In this document: positions 34,092 to 47,000 of the stretch, piece by piece
Numbering within the stretch: position 1 is the first letter of the stretch
How the letters are laid out: each line of letters begins with the position of its first letter
Assembly (NCBI GenBank): GCA_008508345.1
Contig: QNGE01000116.1
Location: forward strand, 360,571 to 424,570
Direction of reading: 5' to 3'
DNA length: 64,000 bases
Source of the DNA: Paragonimus westermani
Lineage: Eukaryota > Platyhelminthes > Trematoda > Plagiorchiida > Troglotrematidae
Made by a program: the position numbers and the translations under genes
The notes under the pieces: model-generated
Databases searched by the model: none
What the model was told of the DNA's origin: nothing
What the model saw: only the letters and a program-made list of their open reading frames with translations

Positions 34092-34340
34092 TTGACCAAT
34101 TGTCTACAACCTGAACTAAATTGCAGATACCCAGCAAGTAGGATATGCGTATCATTAGGAGGCATGCGGCTGAATCTCGAATGCACAACGCGGTGTAACA
34201 GCTCATTCTCTCTCCATAGAGTCTACCACCTCACTTGTAATTGCAGTGCTGCCTACACATGCCGCGAACAAGGGGTTACGTTAAAGCAGAACTTCCCGGT
34301 TAGTTGTCCGGATTACTGGAGCAACCGCTGGAACTAACGC
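34092..34340 (+). pseudogene. PLE GIY-YIG remnant
   Basis: The 81-codon frame has HRVYHLTCNCSAAYTCREQG, aligned to VYQFTCSCSDVYVGRTDRQ of the intact copies. The YIGRT box has become YTCRE, so the nuclease is not functional. The downstream half is frameshifted. Confidence 0.55.
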
Positions 34341-34701
34341 CACAGAGACTAAGACATCCTACGTGGGCGATCACTCAACAAATTCAATGAAGAGATTCAT
34401 CACACTCCTTAAAAAGAAAAAAACTATTGGAAGAGATCTAATGGCGTCACATTAAAGGAGGTCACCAACTCACTCAGAGTGATCTATTTTGTCATTCGTT
34501 TGTGTGTGATCTACCGTTCGACCCCTACTAACATCTCACAAGAGAAAAAAAAGCCGCCGTGTTCTACAATTAACTGTTACGCAAACTCAATTGTTTGTCG
34601 GTGTTCAACACCATGCGTAGGTCGATTGTCTGAACGTTGCTCAGTTGACTGATTGCAGCCGTTCCGTCAGTCGGAAAAATGTCTTTAATTTCCATCAGAA
34701 T

Positions 34702-34756
34702 AGAAACAAGACATTGCGATATGTTAATATTTCGTTTACTCTCATCAGTCACAAAC
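34702..34756 (-). ncRNA. Hammerhead ribozyme-like motif at PLE 3' end
   Basis: On minus: CTGATGA (C3 at 34748), GAGTAAAC, GAAA, then a five-pair stem III (ATATT with AATGT, one G-U pair) around a 10-nt loop, ending in GTC (C at 34710). The core is intact; stem I relies on G-U pairs. Confidence 0.6.
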
Positions 34757-34829
34757 GTAAAACATGCAAGTTATATACATCCTACATATAAGGACAAACA
34801 GGGACTAGACACGCTTACAACCACATCAG

Positions 34830-35409
34830 GTCTTATGTAATCAGCACCTTGGCAACCCGATAGATTGTCTCAACCACTTTTGTACACAATGCCGCCTGGT
34901 AAATTCGGATGAGCATCACTTAGCAGAAAGCCGATAACTTTGAGTTTCGATTACGCAACAGTGTCTTGAATGAGTTTAATGGGTCAACTTGGTGACCTGC
35001 TGCCATGACGTGTTTAGCGATCGATGACGATGGATTCCGAGACCTCAGTGCACCAAGCTGAGGCTGGTGCGTCATCAGCTGTTTCAGTCACTTCGGGATG
35101 TTTGGCAACTCGCTGTGATGGTTGTTGATCTGTTCTGCCTATGTAAACGTCACTGCAACTGCGAGTGAACAGTTTGGCAAACTGCTTTCGCGATTGCGGA
35201 GAACTGGTTCTCTGGTGGTTTGAAATAGGCGCAACTGCGCAGCTGCATACGTTTGAGCCAGAGTAGACTTTAATTTGTGCTGTGTCGTTGGCTAGATGGC
35301 TAGATGGCCAGAATAAAATAACGTCCTTCTGTTGAACTGTGAGTATGGGCTCAGTGCTCTTTTTCAGCGTACTGTGTGCCTCAACGAATTTTCGCACAGA
35401 TGAAAACAT
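34830..35409 (-). pseudogene. PLE RT tail and GIY-YIG endonuclease, frameshifted
   Basis: The 131-codon frame (35014-35409) reads VRKFVEAH, then LTVQQKDVILFWPSSHLAND, then FTRSCSDVYIGRTDQQPSQRVAKHPEV. It runs from the end of RT through the linker into the GIY-YIG signature (YIGRT intact), with a small deletion before FTRSCS. Below about 35040 the C-terminal half continues in another frame to the 3' region, which is shared almost base for base with 19990-20110 ('acgtaaaacatgc.agttat'). Confidence 0.75.
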
Positions 35410-35999
35410 TTCGAGTTGTCCATAGAGTAGCTGTTACTCAACCTAAAGCAACCTTCTAGCCGACTTTGATTATCCACCAATCTGTTGCAATCGGCTTACG
35501 CAAACCTTTACTTTGTTTCCACAATAGATTTATTCAATCCTTGCAAGTTCCTTGGCCACACAGGTCATCATGATCACTCTAACCACACACAGACGTTTTA
35601 TCTTGACCGTGTAACGTCACATCTAGTTAACGTCCTGTCCAGGTCCAAAAACCTGGAACAGTGTAGCGTTCGTTTTTACTGTCACTCGTTCGGGCATATC
35701 CCGGATGTTACGGCTTGTCTCTAGACACGTTTCGATATAATCTCTGGAAATGCATCGGCCTGAGATAAATTTACCACAAACAGTCGCTTGTGAGTAATGC
35801 TCTGATTGTTAAATCACCTCGAGTAACTGTCCTGCTAACACCAGTCGATCACCTCTCGACTAGGGCTTCTCACCAAGTTAAAATCGTGGAAACCATTAAC
35901 TTGTGTGAAATTTTGCTTAATGATGAGTGGTAGGGGATATTGGTTTTCCGTATAAACTGAACGTTACCCACAATTGATCGATGACCGATGATTCAGTCA
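35410..35999. other. No recognisable gene
   Basis: A 79-codon frame at 35485-35724 lacks known motifs. Confidence 0.4.
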
Positions 36000-36200
36000 T
36001 GCATAATATGAACTCAATGACGCAATGGTCAACACTGTTGCCTCATGAAAGTGTGCTCGGAGTTCTATTCCCAGCCGTGGCAAGGACATGCGCTACTGAT
36101 TAGCTCTAACAAGACTGAAACTCGAGTCCGAAAGGAACAGACTGGAAAGTCTATAGGAACGCAAGAGCTGCGATCACTTGTAAGTGATAGTTGATTGGGA
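36000..36200 (+). repeat. SINE copy, diverged
   Basis: Plus orientation: 'acgcaatggtcaacactgttgcctcatgaaa', then 'agccgtggcaaggacatgcgc' and 'gaaagtctataggaacgc'. Part of the middle is missing. Confidence 0.65.
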
Positions 36201-36315
36201 TGAAAACTAGTGCCTTCTAATCATCATTAGTTGCCGAAAAAAACGTTGTTCTTCAAGTAACTACTTCCGTTTTTATTGGGACTTTTTAGCAGTTTTCTGT
36301 ATTTCTGATGATCTG

Positions 36316-36556
36316 GTTAATTTCAGGTTGAACATCACTCACATTTGTTGGCAGCTTTTGCATTCATATAGACTTTCCACCGACTCTCTCGAAGTGAAAC
36401 ATCAGACTCGACCTCTGTTAGAGATCGTCAGTGATACATACCCTTACCAAGACAAGGACCAGGACTCCGGCGTGTTTATCACTGCCCCACTGACCTCATA
36501 TTAGACGTGACCGAATCATCGTATCTGAACGTTTAGCCACTTTCGTTTGCGAACAA
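36316..36556 (-). repeat. SINE copy, diverged
   Basis: Minus orientation: 'ttgaacatcactcacatttg', 'tcatatagactttccacc', 'ggactccgg' and 'gaacgtttagccactttcg' in the expected order. With the 36000 copy it forms an inverted SINE pair about 120 bp apart. Confidence 0.65.
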
Positions 36557-36699
36557 TGGTCAGGTTGTCCAGTCGTGCCGGTAGAAGCTAGATTTACTGT
36601 TTGTCAGCCTCAATCAATAACCCAGCGTTTAGTAATTCTTAGGCGGGTCGAAACCTCCAATTTCCTTGAACTTACTGATGGGTAGGCGGGGGATTGGTT

Positions 36700-36895
36700 G
36701 ACTTCAAACCGAATATCACTCACATTCAATCTCTGCCTTCGCATTCAGATAGCTTTTACAGCCCACCTCTTTTCAAAACAATTACTAGACTCCAGTGTAT
36801 TTGGGAAACTCCGGTCTAGCGTTTCTTTTGAAGAGGAGGTTGGTAGGAAAATCCATCTGAATCTAAAGGCTGTAATCAACTATGAGTGAAGTGTG
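36700..36895. repeat. Fold-back SINE (minus piece joined to plus piece)
   Basis: The 3' SINE half in minus orientation (36705-36790, 'atcactcacattcaatctct') is followed directly by the same half in plus orientation (36810-36895, 'aatcaactatgagtgaagtg'). They make an imperfect hairpin about 195 bp long. Confidence 0.65.
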
Positions 36896-38189
36896 CCCAA
36901 AATTCTTCACATTTACTCTGTTACAATTAAACCGATGATCAAAGTTAGAAAACAGATTTCGTTTACCACATTGAACGAGTTAAACACTATTGGACAAAAG
37001 CTGGCTTCGCGTTCAGGTTGGATATGTAACTTGTACGCTCAGGGCCAGGATCAGTCAGTTTTGACCAGCCTACTCGAACCGGACATAAAAAGAGCACATC
37101 TGTTACTCTCGGCTTGGTTTACTTTGATATGGGCTGAACAGTGAGTAAACATGCACTCATCCGCAGAGAATGAAGCAACTCATTGCTGCTGTTTACTTCT
37201 GGGTGCCAATCGAGTGCGTGACCTTAGATGAACGTCATTCACTCACTTAGTCAGGGATTCATTCTATACGTCGAGTCACTATCAAGCCGAACATGCTGGC
37301 CGAAATAGACCATACCGAATGGCCGAAAGATGACGACTACTAAGATCCACACTATCAGATCACAGGAGGTTTATACGGTATTCTCCTTGAGGTGCGTTTT
37401 ACCTCACAGAATCTCCAGTGAATCGATCTGTATAATGAGGGAAACAGTGAACTTGTGAAATATAATGTCAGGAAAGCGTTCAACTTTTCATGGATGAATG
37501 CACAACACAGACAATTACGTCTGAGCTGAAAGATACGATGCTGTCTCTGACAGTGTCTACTATGAAACGAAATTATTTGTACCAACACCTCAGTTTTGTC
37601 TAAAGATGACGGACTCGACCATGGTCTTAGCAGTTCCATAATAGGAGATTGTGGTTCCACACACCAACTCCGCAGTTTAGTTCTGCCGTTCATCCCACAT
37701 ACACCAAAGTTTCGTGGATCAGTATCGATAGTAAAGCGCTAATTGGAAACGTGCAGAAAGTCAGTGTGCTTCAAGCCCCTAGATAACGTAATGACTTTGT
37801 AAAACATAGCAAAACAAGTTGTGTGTTTGCCGTCCTTATAACAGGATGTGTGATTGAAGTTCGCGGGTATGTATATCTGATCGATAGCAACAACCACGAA
37901 ACCAGACTTGTGCTACCGGTGAACTCTGCTCACTAAACGCATACTACCCTACCATATTTTACGAGTGTGGTTCTGTTCAGGAATGCCTCGATATTTGGTT
38001 AACCAAAGAGAGTAAGTTGATCATTCTTACTCACAATGTCCATTGTTGCGGCCACGTGGACAATTCAACCCTGTACCAAGCAGAGTTAACTCAAGAGAAG
38101 TGAAATTCAACAAAGTTTACGAAATCAATCTGCATCCTGAAGTAGGTACAATTAACACTTTGATGTTTAGTCACGAAAGAACTCTAAGA
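36896..38189. other. No gene recognised; open frame 36893-37137
   Basis: The 83-codon plus frame at 36893-37144 ends near a donor-like GTGAGTAA at 37141. Its start lies in SINE sequence and its translation is not recognised, so I do not call it an exon. Confidence 0.3.
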
Positions 38190-38345
38190 TACATTGATTT
38201 GCCCACCGTAAGGTGAAAAGCACACCGATCAAAATGATCAGCTCATGAAAGTGTGGCCAGAGTTCAGATCACGGCCACGACAAGGATGTGAACTAGTGAG
38301 GAATTCTAGCAAGGATAAGATTTGAATGTAGTGTCTAAAATTAAT
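38190..38345 (+). repeat. SINE fragment, old
   Basis: 'agctcatgaaagtgtggccagagttcag' and 'acggccacgacaagga' match the B-box region in plus orientation. Confidence 0.5.
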
Positions 38346-39429
38346 GTGCTATTTGGCGGAGAGATCACGCGTGCTTTCGATGTTGTGTATTTTGTCAGAT
38401 GTCTCTTAACATAATCCTACGCACTACTCTGAAACTAACGCAACTTCACATTCTAATGCAATCAATTCTTCAGGAATAAAGTGAACTTATTGTGTCTCGT
38501 CCACAAAATCCGTGGCCATGGAAACCCCTCGTTGCCGAGTGGAATCTACAGGATACATGAAATAACACGAAACAGACACGCGCCCAACAAATTGCAATGC
38601 TGATCGTCTTAACCCTGAGGTCTAGTCCCACGCCATTGGGTTCTGTGTAGAACTGTTCCATTTCCGCCAGCAACCGTACGTATTCTATCTTCCACAGTAC
38701 ATTTAAGACTGTATACGGGTGGAAAACGGACATGCAGCTTGAAAGTACACGTTCTGGACAGTCAGACTGAGAAAGTCAGCATCTGTCAGGGACATCTGCA
38801 AACTGTCACCTTGTACCCCACTATTAATAACATCGTCTGTTAGTGACCTGGATGCAAACAGTTTGTAAATATTTTCAGCATTGTCAACAACTGACGCTGC
38901 ATTGTGCCTCATGGTTGCGGATGGAACACGTTAAGGCATTAACTGAATGTAGCAGAAGCCGAAAAATGTACACACTGTTTATGAAGAAAAATTAGCTAAA
39001 TGAAAGTACAGAAGCTGACATTGTAATTAAAACAGAACAGATATCACGTGTATCACAATTTGTGTACACATACACTAATCGGAACATGGTGAACGTGCAA
39101 TAGCGAGCACTGTACTGGATGCTTTTATTCAGACGGCGCAGACCCTACTAACGGCAATGCAAATATCCAATATTTTGTACAAGCGAACTATACTGGATTA
39201 ATCTTTCTCCTCATTCTTTACAAAAGAGAGTGTAATGTGTACGTTTGTGCGTCTATTTGTACTAAATTGCATTTTTGAAGGTCAGAAATTTCTTCAGCTT
39301 GCAACTCAGTAGAAGACTGTGCATGTGAATGTGGTTGTCTTGATCATAGTGGCACCTTACTGGGTTAGAGGGATGACTGTGTCACTCAGGCCGAGCTGAT
39401 GAGCTTGGTAAGCTGTCCTTTTTACTGAG
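38346..39429. other. No recognisable feature
   Basis: Frames at 38470-38912 (minus) are short and carry no motif I know. Confidence 0.4.
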
Positions 39430-39439
39430 CAATTATAGG

Positions 39440-39655
39440 TAGGCAAAATGGGCCAACCTGGCGTCATGTTATCATGAGGTGTCTAGCGATCGATGATGCG
39501 AGGCTTCCGGCAACTGATTCACTGGTTTGAGAATTTTGCGTCATGAGTTGTTTTAACCAGTTCGGGACGTGCTCTACCATTCTCTGAGATAGCTGTTGGT
39601 CTGTCCTGCCTATGTGAACGTCACCGCAATGCCACTTATGTGGCTGCTCAGTTAC
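39440..39655 (-). pseudogene. PLE GIY-YIG fragment
   Basis: On minus, one frame reads VHIGRTDQQLSQRMVEHVPNW followed by LKQLMTQN and SSIARHLMIT. It covers the second half of the GIY-YIG domain and stops before the 3' region. A plus-orientation PLE end follows at 39730. Confidence 0.6.
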
Positions 39656-39729
39656 GATTGGTTCAAATCACCAAACGATCCGTTCTATACAGTCGCGAAC
39701 ACAGTTTGTCTGACTACTGTGCCATCACC

Positions 39730-39875
39730 ATCACGCGGTGTGATTGTATGCGTGTCCATACCCTGTCTATCTCGATTTGTCTGTTATACATAACTTGCGT
39801 GTTTTACGTATGTGATTGATGAGAGTAAACGAGATGTTAACCTATTGCAACATGTCTTCTTTAGGTATTGATGAA
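39730..39875 (+). repeat. PLE 3' end with decayed hammerhead motif
   Basis: Matches the 3' region of the 42930-44040 copy ('ccctgt...tatacataacttgc', 'gatgttaacctattgcaacatgtct'). The ribozyme core at 39816 reads TTGATGA and GAGA instead of CTGATGA and GAAA, so two core bases are changed. Confidence 0.6.
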
Positions 39876-40065
39876 ATTCAGCAGTGTTCAACTAGGGTGT
39901 TTTCCAGGTTAGGTAGCAATTACAAAGAACGAGCGCAGGCAGAATTAAAGGTGGGCGAAGACATGATGTACCCAGTCGGTTCGAACAACAGATAAATGGT
40001 AGGTGTGTAGCTATTGTTATCAGATATATTAAAACAGTGTGCAATATGAAGTTTAAGCATGTTAC

Positions 40066-40950
40066 ATGCATTCCGACCAGAACGTTAATCAAAGCAAAAA
40101 ACCCAACAGCCGAAACGAATCATCATTTTGGGGATGCACCCTTCATATAATTACAAACTGCGGACTTACCGACCCGAACCAAGAGGAGTTGTCAATACAA
40201 TCTGATGATGTGCTGTGTCGGAGAGATCAGTTGGTCATTCCACCACCGCTACGAAAGGCGGTATTAGACGACTTGCATAAAGGTCACCTGCGGGTGGAAA
40301 AAATGAAATCCCTGGCTCGACAGACGTGTTGGTGGCCGGAGATAAACTCGGATATCAAGAGCATTGCAATGAACTGCCACTCCTGCCTCCACAAAATACA
40401 GACAAGGCCGAAGAGTTGGACACCTTGGCCGGACAGCTACCTACCATGGCAACGGGTGCACGTAGACTATTGTAGACCACTTATTGGTAACTATCACATC
40501 CTGGTGTTAATTGATTCATACTCACGGTGGCCAGAAGTATTTATTACAACCTCACCTTCGACGGTATTTACCACGCAAGCATTTCGTAAATGTTTCTGTC
40601 TTGAAGGCATTCCACAGGTCTTGGTGACGGACAACGGGTCACAGTTTTGTTCCGCTGAAATGAAACAGTGGCTTGACAGCATCGGGTGTCGTCACTTGCG
40701 AACGGCGCCTCGGCATCCACGTTCAAGCGGGGCCTCAAAAAATCTGGTGAAAACGCTCAAACGTGCCGTGAGTTCCACTAATCCTAAAACATTTGCTGAA
40801 CTGGATGTGTTTCTCGATAACTTTCTGCTTCAGCACAGGAACGCAGCTCATTGCACAGCGAAGGGGAGCCCAGCGGTGCTATTTAAATCAAGGCGACTAA
40901 GAGCATCACTTCAATGTGTAGATTCAACGAATGTGATATATTTTCGTTGA
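40066..40950 (+). pseudogene. Gypsy integrase, 294 codons, catalytic Glu to Lys
   Basis: A long open frame with the whole integrase: HHCC zinc domain (H71, H74, C104, C107), WWPEI, then the catalytic core with D134 (HVDYCRPL) and D189 (LVTDNGSQF). At residue 225, 35 residues after D189, where the third acid belongs, the codon is AAA (Lys) in GASKNLVKTLK instead of Glu. A single G-to-A change explains it. The frame stops at TGA (40948), but the same frame goes on downstream with KGLITRKLGSTMVEI and RRHTDQIQF, the C-terminal domain of this integrase type, and RRSERVAN. No LTR, RT or RNase H was found nearby. Conserved outside these lesions, so the copy is not very old. Confidence 0.85.
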
Positions 40951-41190
40951 AAAGATTTGCAACCTGCCAAAGGATTGATCACTCGCAAGCTAGGCAGCAC
41001 AATGGTAGAAATTACTGACCTGCACGATGCCACCATTCATCGGAGACACACTGACCAAATCCAGTTTCGAAGCACTGAAATATTGGCCATGGAGGAAGTA
41101 GAACACCCTGTCCTGCAATAGCCCGATGCCCCGAGGAGATCAGAACGAGTGGCAAATATGAATGCGGAGGCTTCTAGAAGGCAGGAAGGT
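40951..41190 (+). pseudogene. Integrase C-terminal extension after in-frame TGA
   Basis: In frame with 40066-40950: ITRKLGSTMVEITDLHDATI and RHTDQIQF fit the 'R.G...Y.V....G...RH.DQ(L/I)' tail of gypsy integrases. A second stop (TAG, 41119) precedes PDAPRRSERVANMN. Confidence 0.7.
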
Positions 41191-42499
41191 TATGATGGAA
41201 AACTACTCGATTCACCGCTTATCCAAACCCCGACACAATACAAGATCCGACAAACAGCCAATCCCAATATCGCGTTAAAGATACAACATCAGGATTGGAC
41301 GAACGGTCTCAGTGTTGTGCTATCCGTTATTCGCCAATTCATCCGTTCCGTATTCCACCAATTAACATACAGTTTATGATGTTGTATGTGCTAATGAGAT
41401 CAGCCGATGACGGACTGTGATTTTTTAAATACTGTTCTACATCGATAAATTTGGCTGCTCAGGTCATGAATAACAATTGCTAACTGCTACCAGTACCAGG
41501 TCTTCTCCTTATTACTTGCGTGGGAGGTTTTAATTCAAGTACGATTCCTAGGGCTAATCGAAGTCCCTAATTCCTAGTATCACAATTGAGTCTGAATGAA
41601 AATTATGGGCGATTGTTTGGTATACCATAACTAGCCCAATTTCATTTAATTCCCTATGTCTCCACAGTCGCTTTCCTGTAGCACTGACAAAAGTGGTCGG
41701 TCACCGCTCACCCGTGCTCTTAGTTTGATTCATACTGTCCTCAAAATGTCCTCCAGCTATGTGGTAAAGCTAGGCGCCTTTGTCTTATGTAATTTGTCAA
41801 CTAAACAGTAGTTAACATGCAAACCTGGATGTCCCTCCTGGACGAATGCAAGATTGTAGTTGTTACGAATTTGCAATACGATTTGCCTCGGTGCAAATTC
41901 GATAAAGCTTGGATATGACGCAACATCAAGTTGGTGAACATGCATGCGGAATTCCTGAGCTACCCACTATCCAAGGATACGTTCTGACTGCCAGGACAAC
42001 CGATAATGTCAATCCTGTTTTATAACTTGCAACTGTTGGAACACAGCTGTACTGTCGACCGTGATTGCTATTCGTTCTGATATAAATCTGAGCAGGACAC
42101 TCGCCGATAAATTTATGAAATTAGGTTCAGAGAATGATTCACTATCTATGGAATATGATGCTGATCTTATGGTGCAGTCGAAAACAGTACGTAGTCTAAT
42201 GGGCGAAAACTAGACGGTGTATTAAAAGCCCTCTGAGCAGAGCGCCCCCAGATTCCGAAATAACATTATCATAAGCTTTCTCAGTATAGTAACGGACAAC
42301 GGTGAAAGATTTCGGCAATAATTGCGGATACAGTGTAACGCATTCCGCTGTTGTGTGGTTGAGGCCATTTTGGTTTTCGTTTGCGTAAGTTGTGTGCATG
42401 CATGTCCTTCAGACAGACGCTACTCCCCAGTGCTTCCACTCCGTCGCGCATTACAATAGCACAAAGTGTAGCAAACACGTTTGTAATGAAATCTCATCA
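41191..42499. other. No recognisable gene
   Basis: No LTR matching the gypsy family at 3782 or 57983 is present downstream of the integrase. Only short unrecognised frames. Confidence 0.4.
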
Positions 42500-42720
42500 A
42501 GCTGTTACAATCATAACAGCAGAATGTCAGTAGATTCGGGTTTCGATCGCACAGCCGTATTTTGAATGGTTTTAATGTGTCACTTTGGTGACCTGTTTTC
42601 ATGATGTGTTCAGCAATCGATGATGTTGGATTTCGAGCAATCAGTTCATCAAAATGAGGCTGGTGCGTTAATGGTTGTTTCTTAGAGATGACTGAGTAGC
42701 AAATCCCGGACTGTAGAGCC
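42500..42720 (-). pseudogene. PLE GIY-YIG C-terminal fragment
   Basis: The frame contains PLTHQPHFDELIARNPTSSI, AEHIMKTGHQSDTLKPFKIR and LCDRNPNLLTF, parallel to TTRNPTSSITKHVMTTGHQ in the 20042 copy. The YIGRT region is missing. Confidence 0.65.
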
Positions 42721-42929
42721 ATGTAATTACTGTACGAACAATACGTTGACGTTATTTTTAGTTTTTCCGGATGTCGCTCACTTTGATTTGTTTTCAAGTC
42801 TTGTCACTAATATTCACCTCAGTCTATTTTCATCTCACGAAGTTAAATCTAACATCTTAGCATTTTGGAACACATTTGTCACTAGTCGTGAGGATGGCAC
42901 GTTACGACGTTCATGTCACTGGAAAGCAA

Positions 42930-44040
42930 CGAGGTGGTCAGTATTTTCAATACTCACATACTTGCTCCCATTGCATACAAAGGCGGTTTGGCAAAGACAC
43001 TGTTTTATTGAGCCAGGTGGGTTTGCCTGCCTGACGAATCGTAGGGTGAAGAAGAGAATAAAATTGTCCAGTCACTACGGTTACACTGACCCTCCGTTAC
43101 TCACGTGACACTTCCGGAGGTCAAATTGGTCACTTAGTTGACCTTGCATTCACAACCCCTCGACGTGATCATGTGATTCGTTTCTCTTAAATTTGGTCGC
43201 TTGACATCTGTGATAAAATGGAGTGTAGTGTAATTGGCCAGACGATGAATAGCTGAAAACAAACTGTTCACCAAACCACCTTTTACCTCTGAAAATAAGA
43301 GATGCTGAGAAAAATTTTATTAACAAATGGATATCCTGAGAAATTCATTGAGGCAAACACTGAAATGAATAAGGGCACTGGACACATACTTACAGCTCAA
43401 AAGAAGGATACATTCCTGTTTTTGAGATTCAGATGTGACCACCCAATGAACGATATCATGCACAAACTAGTCTACTCTGGTCCGAACGTATGCGACTGCG
43501 CATTTGCGTTTAGTTCACTTCTCTGCACTCGTGAAAGTAGTTAGTCAAACTCTTCTGCCTCCCATGTTGTGTACCAGTTCACTGGCAGTTCAGTGACGTT
43601 TACATGAACAGAACAAATCGACAGCTATCACAACCAGTGGCCGAAAACATCCAGAAGCGTTTGAAACAAGTGATGACACACTAGCCTCAAACTGATGAAC
43701 TGAGTGCACGAAATCCAACAGCATCGATTGCCAAACGCGTTATGACAACAAGTCATAAGAATAACCCATTAAACCCATCCAAGATAGCGTTTTGCAATCG
43801 AAGCCGAAAATTTCGTAACAGCCGATGTTATGTGCACAAAAGTGGTTGAGGCAATCTATCGAGTTGCCATGGTCGTGATTATATAATGATTGAAGTGCTT
43901 GTAGGTGTGTCTAGTCCCTGTTTGTCGTTGTCCGTATAATGTGTACAACTGGTATGCTTCATGTTTACCAGTGATGACCGTACGGAATGTTGACATATTG
44001 CAACACATGTCTCCCTGCTGCTCTGAGGAAGTGGTTAAAG
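42930..44040 (+). pseudogene. PLE RT tail to 3' end, multiple breaks
   Basis: Starts with THILAPIAYKGGLAKTLFY at 42953, continues at 43302 with LRKILLTNGYPEKFIEAN, TAQKKDTFLFLRF and HKLVYSGPNVCDCAFAFSS, then frameshifts into the GIY-YIG part (43550-43850, with GDVYMNRTNRQLSQPVAENIQK recognisable). The 3' region ends at a decayed hammerhead motif (43970-44011, GTGATGA and GGAA). Divergent from the minus fragment at 42500-42720. Confidence 0.7.
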
Positions 44041-47000
44041 GAACTCAGCGTTTTAGATTTACCCGGATCTAATAAACTTTGGTGTGTATTTCATCGATCG
44101 CTAGTATTGTGATTTATAAATCTTCCCTTTCTTTGCAGGAAGTCTGTTGAAGACTGAGGAAGAAAATCTGTCATCCACAGAAAACTCTCTCCCTAAAGCA
44201 GCAAATTCCAAAGTATAGCTTAAGGTGGACTGTCATCTGATTACAGTGGATGTACGAGTCGTCGTGGGCCGATAAACTCATGTGGTAACAGAGTGTCTTT
44301 TCTCAAACCCACTTTGGTTGTAGGGAAGAAATTACCGACCTCTAATCCAGCGATCTCCATAGCGAGTGGAGAGTACGTAACATCTCTTACTGTAATCCAC
44401 AGACGTGAGATTAACGATAGGCTCGTCTGAGTTATTAATTGAGAGAGCGCTTGTGGATAGCAAAACAACTGCGTATTCTCTAGGCAGGGGTAATTGGACG
44501 GTATTCCAGCTCACTTGTGACCAGACTGTTTTTTAGACAGCAACTGCTAAATGGTATAGCACCAAATATATTACCGTTTGCTCTATGTTCCAATCTGAAC
44601 CATTTATTGATAGATTAGAAGTTGGAAAAGGTCAGTAGTACGGCGTAATGTGGTCTTTTCCACTGATCTCTTGTTTGTATCTCATCTGTTACCACAACTA
44701 ACTCAAGGTGGTTAACGTATAGAGAGTAGGCATAGTAACAATGACGGAGAATACGGGTGTGATAAGTGAATTCAAAATGATCAAGACTCAGGAACAAACT
44801 TTCAAATGACATCATGATATGGATAAAGCGTGTTGAGATCAAATGGTCGAGAATGGGTAAGTGAGGTATGGGGACAATGTTAGCAAAGGCTTTTGAAATT
44901 TGCAAGAATCCAAAACTGTTAGAGGGACACGTGATGAAAATGTGAAGACGTCAAAGAACAGTGTAAGCTTCTGGGACCGAAACAAAATTATCACAGGAGA
45001 GACAAACTGATGATCATTCGCTTCCATAAACACACGACCGAGTTTGTTCAATGAACGACAACGCTCACGTTAAATCTCAGATCCTGCCTGATTCTCGGGC
45101 GATTTATGATGTGAAAGGCATTGATAACACGGACTTAAGGACCAGCTTCATGTACTTGCAGTTTGACTGCGCGAGGCAAAACTGTCAGAAATAAAAAGAT
45201 ATAAACGTCTTGGCTCTGTAGACTACTCAAATTGCATTAGTTATGTGTACTTTTGAGGCCAATGTTTGCCCATGTTTAATACACGAAACTATAAAGTTAC
45301 ATAATGGCTACAAGTTCCAAATCTAAAACTAACCTGTGAATTAATCCAGCGTTGTTATCCTCCTTGAAACTATAAGTGAACATTCCATTTCTGGCCAGGA
45401 ACGTTCCTCGAAACCGTCGATTGATATCATCCACCAATCTGAGTTAGAATGTTCAACACAACATCGCACAACCACTGTCATATTCTACGCCCAGTGAACC
45501 AATTACTTAAGGACCTACAGTATTGTCACAGGCAATTCTGTTGGTCCATTACAACCATGTGCGGTGGCTGCTCAGTTGCACCAAAAAGGAACTGTTACTG
45601 TGAATGTGGCGTATCTTTACTGACGTCAGGTAAATGACAGCTTATCAATCACTGACGCCGAAGATCTGACAACAAACACAGCTGACCCTATACAACAGAT
45701 TGATGCAAACATTACTTTTCCATGGACCGTACATGCCACGCTTATCTCGATGTTTTCGTACCAGATTGACTTTATCGTTCAGTTTCGCCATTTCATTAAT
45801 ATTTGTTATATACAATCCCGCAAGGTCATAGTGTGTACCTTGTGAGATGCAACAGAATTGGCTGAATAGATCGACTTTGCAGATATCCGCTCCCAAATTC
45901 TTCGTTCTCACGAGCGATTTTCGCCAGGACTCTTCTGTGATGTTTCTGCGGGAAGGTTCCTATCTTTTTTATTGTTTCGTTTCCTTTCAGTTTATTTACA
46001 CGCTGTTCGTTCTATGAACTTATTTTCATTGTATCTATAATAGTTCACGCGCTAACTAACTATGGTCACTTCGAGAAATCTGTGGTCCGGCCATTCTCTT
46101 GCGCACCGCGAAAACCTTATTAACATCACACTAGAACATAAAAACCTTCAAATTACGATAGCTGGAACAAATTCTTCAGTGAGGCTCAAGTTTGACGTTC
46201 TGTTTTGATTACGCCGAATGTTCTCGTGACAAGTGACGAACATCGACTGACTAGTTCGCATTTAAAAGGTTCCGGAGATCTTACTTTTTGATGGTGGGGA
46301 ACTCAATTGAGACGGATCGATTGTTCTTCACTCAGTCCCACAGAGTACTTCATTCACAAAACAAACAGTCGAAATCAGTTGCTAGGGCTGTACGGTTGTA
46401 GTCTAGTTCATCACTTGATACGGAACAGGCCCGCCCGGTCTTTTCGCCATGTCAACAACCGTTTCGTTCTGACGACGACATCACCGACTGATCAGTTGCT
46501 AGGCTGTCGAGTGACTACAACAAAGCATTTATTAGACGAGATAAATGAAGACAAACAAAACTCACTTTATTCTGTAATCTATCTGGTGACTTCAAGTTGT
46601 GTACATAAGCGTGTCGAAGAATCAAAACGCTCGTCAGCTTCACGCCTCTAACTCGAACCCGTGCGGTTAGACTCAGGTTGTGACTGAAGGAAATAGTAAT
46701 CGCGTGAGCCAACGTCTTGTGACTAAAGTGCCGTCTCATGTCTCTTCGTAATTTCTCAGGGCCTCTCATGGCGAAGCGTCTACCGGTTTCATTTTACAGA
46801 ATGGTCAAAAAGAGGTTTTGCACAACGTACCCCTGAAGCACATTTCTTTGCGTCCCATCAGCTAAATGAAGCGGTCACCGGGGTTCTAAAGCGAAGTTCA
46901 ATCGCTAGTGTGAAAAGGAATAACCAAATCAATTATCCCACATGCACAGCAATGCGTACCGGTTATTAAGATAATCTGGAGTTGGTGGATAGGTCTTTCC

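Noticed and set aside
36893..37144. Exon ending at GTGAGTAA (37141)
   Set aside because: The frame starts inside SINE sequence, the acceptor is poor and the product is unrecognised.
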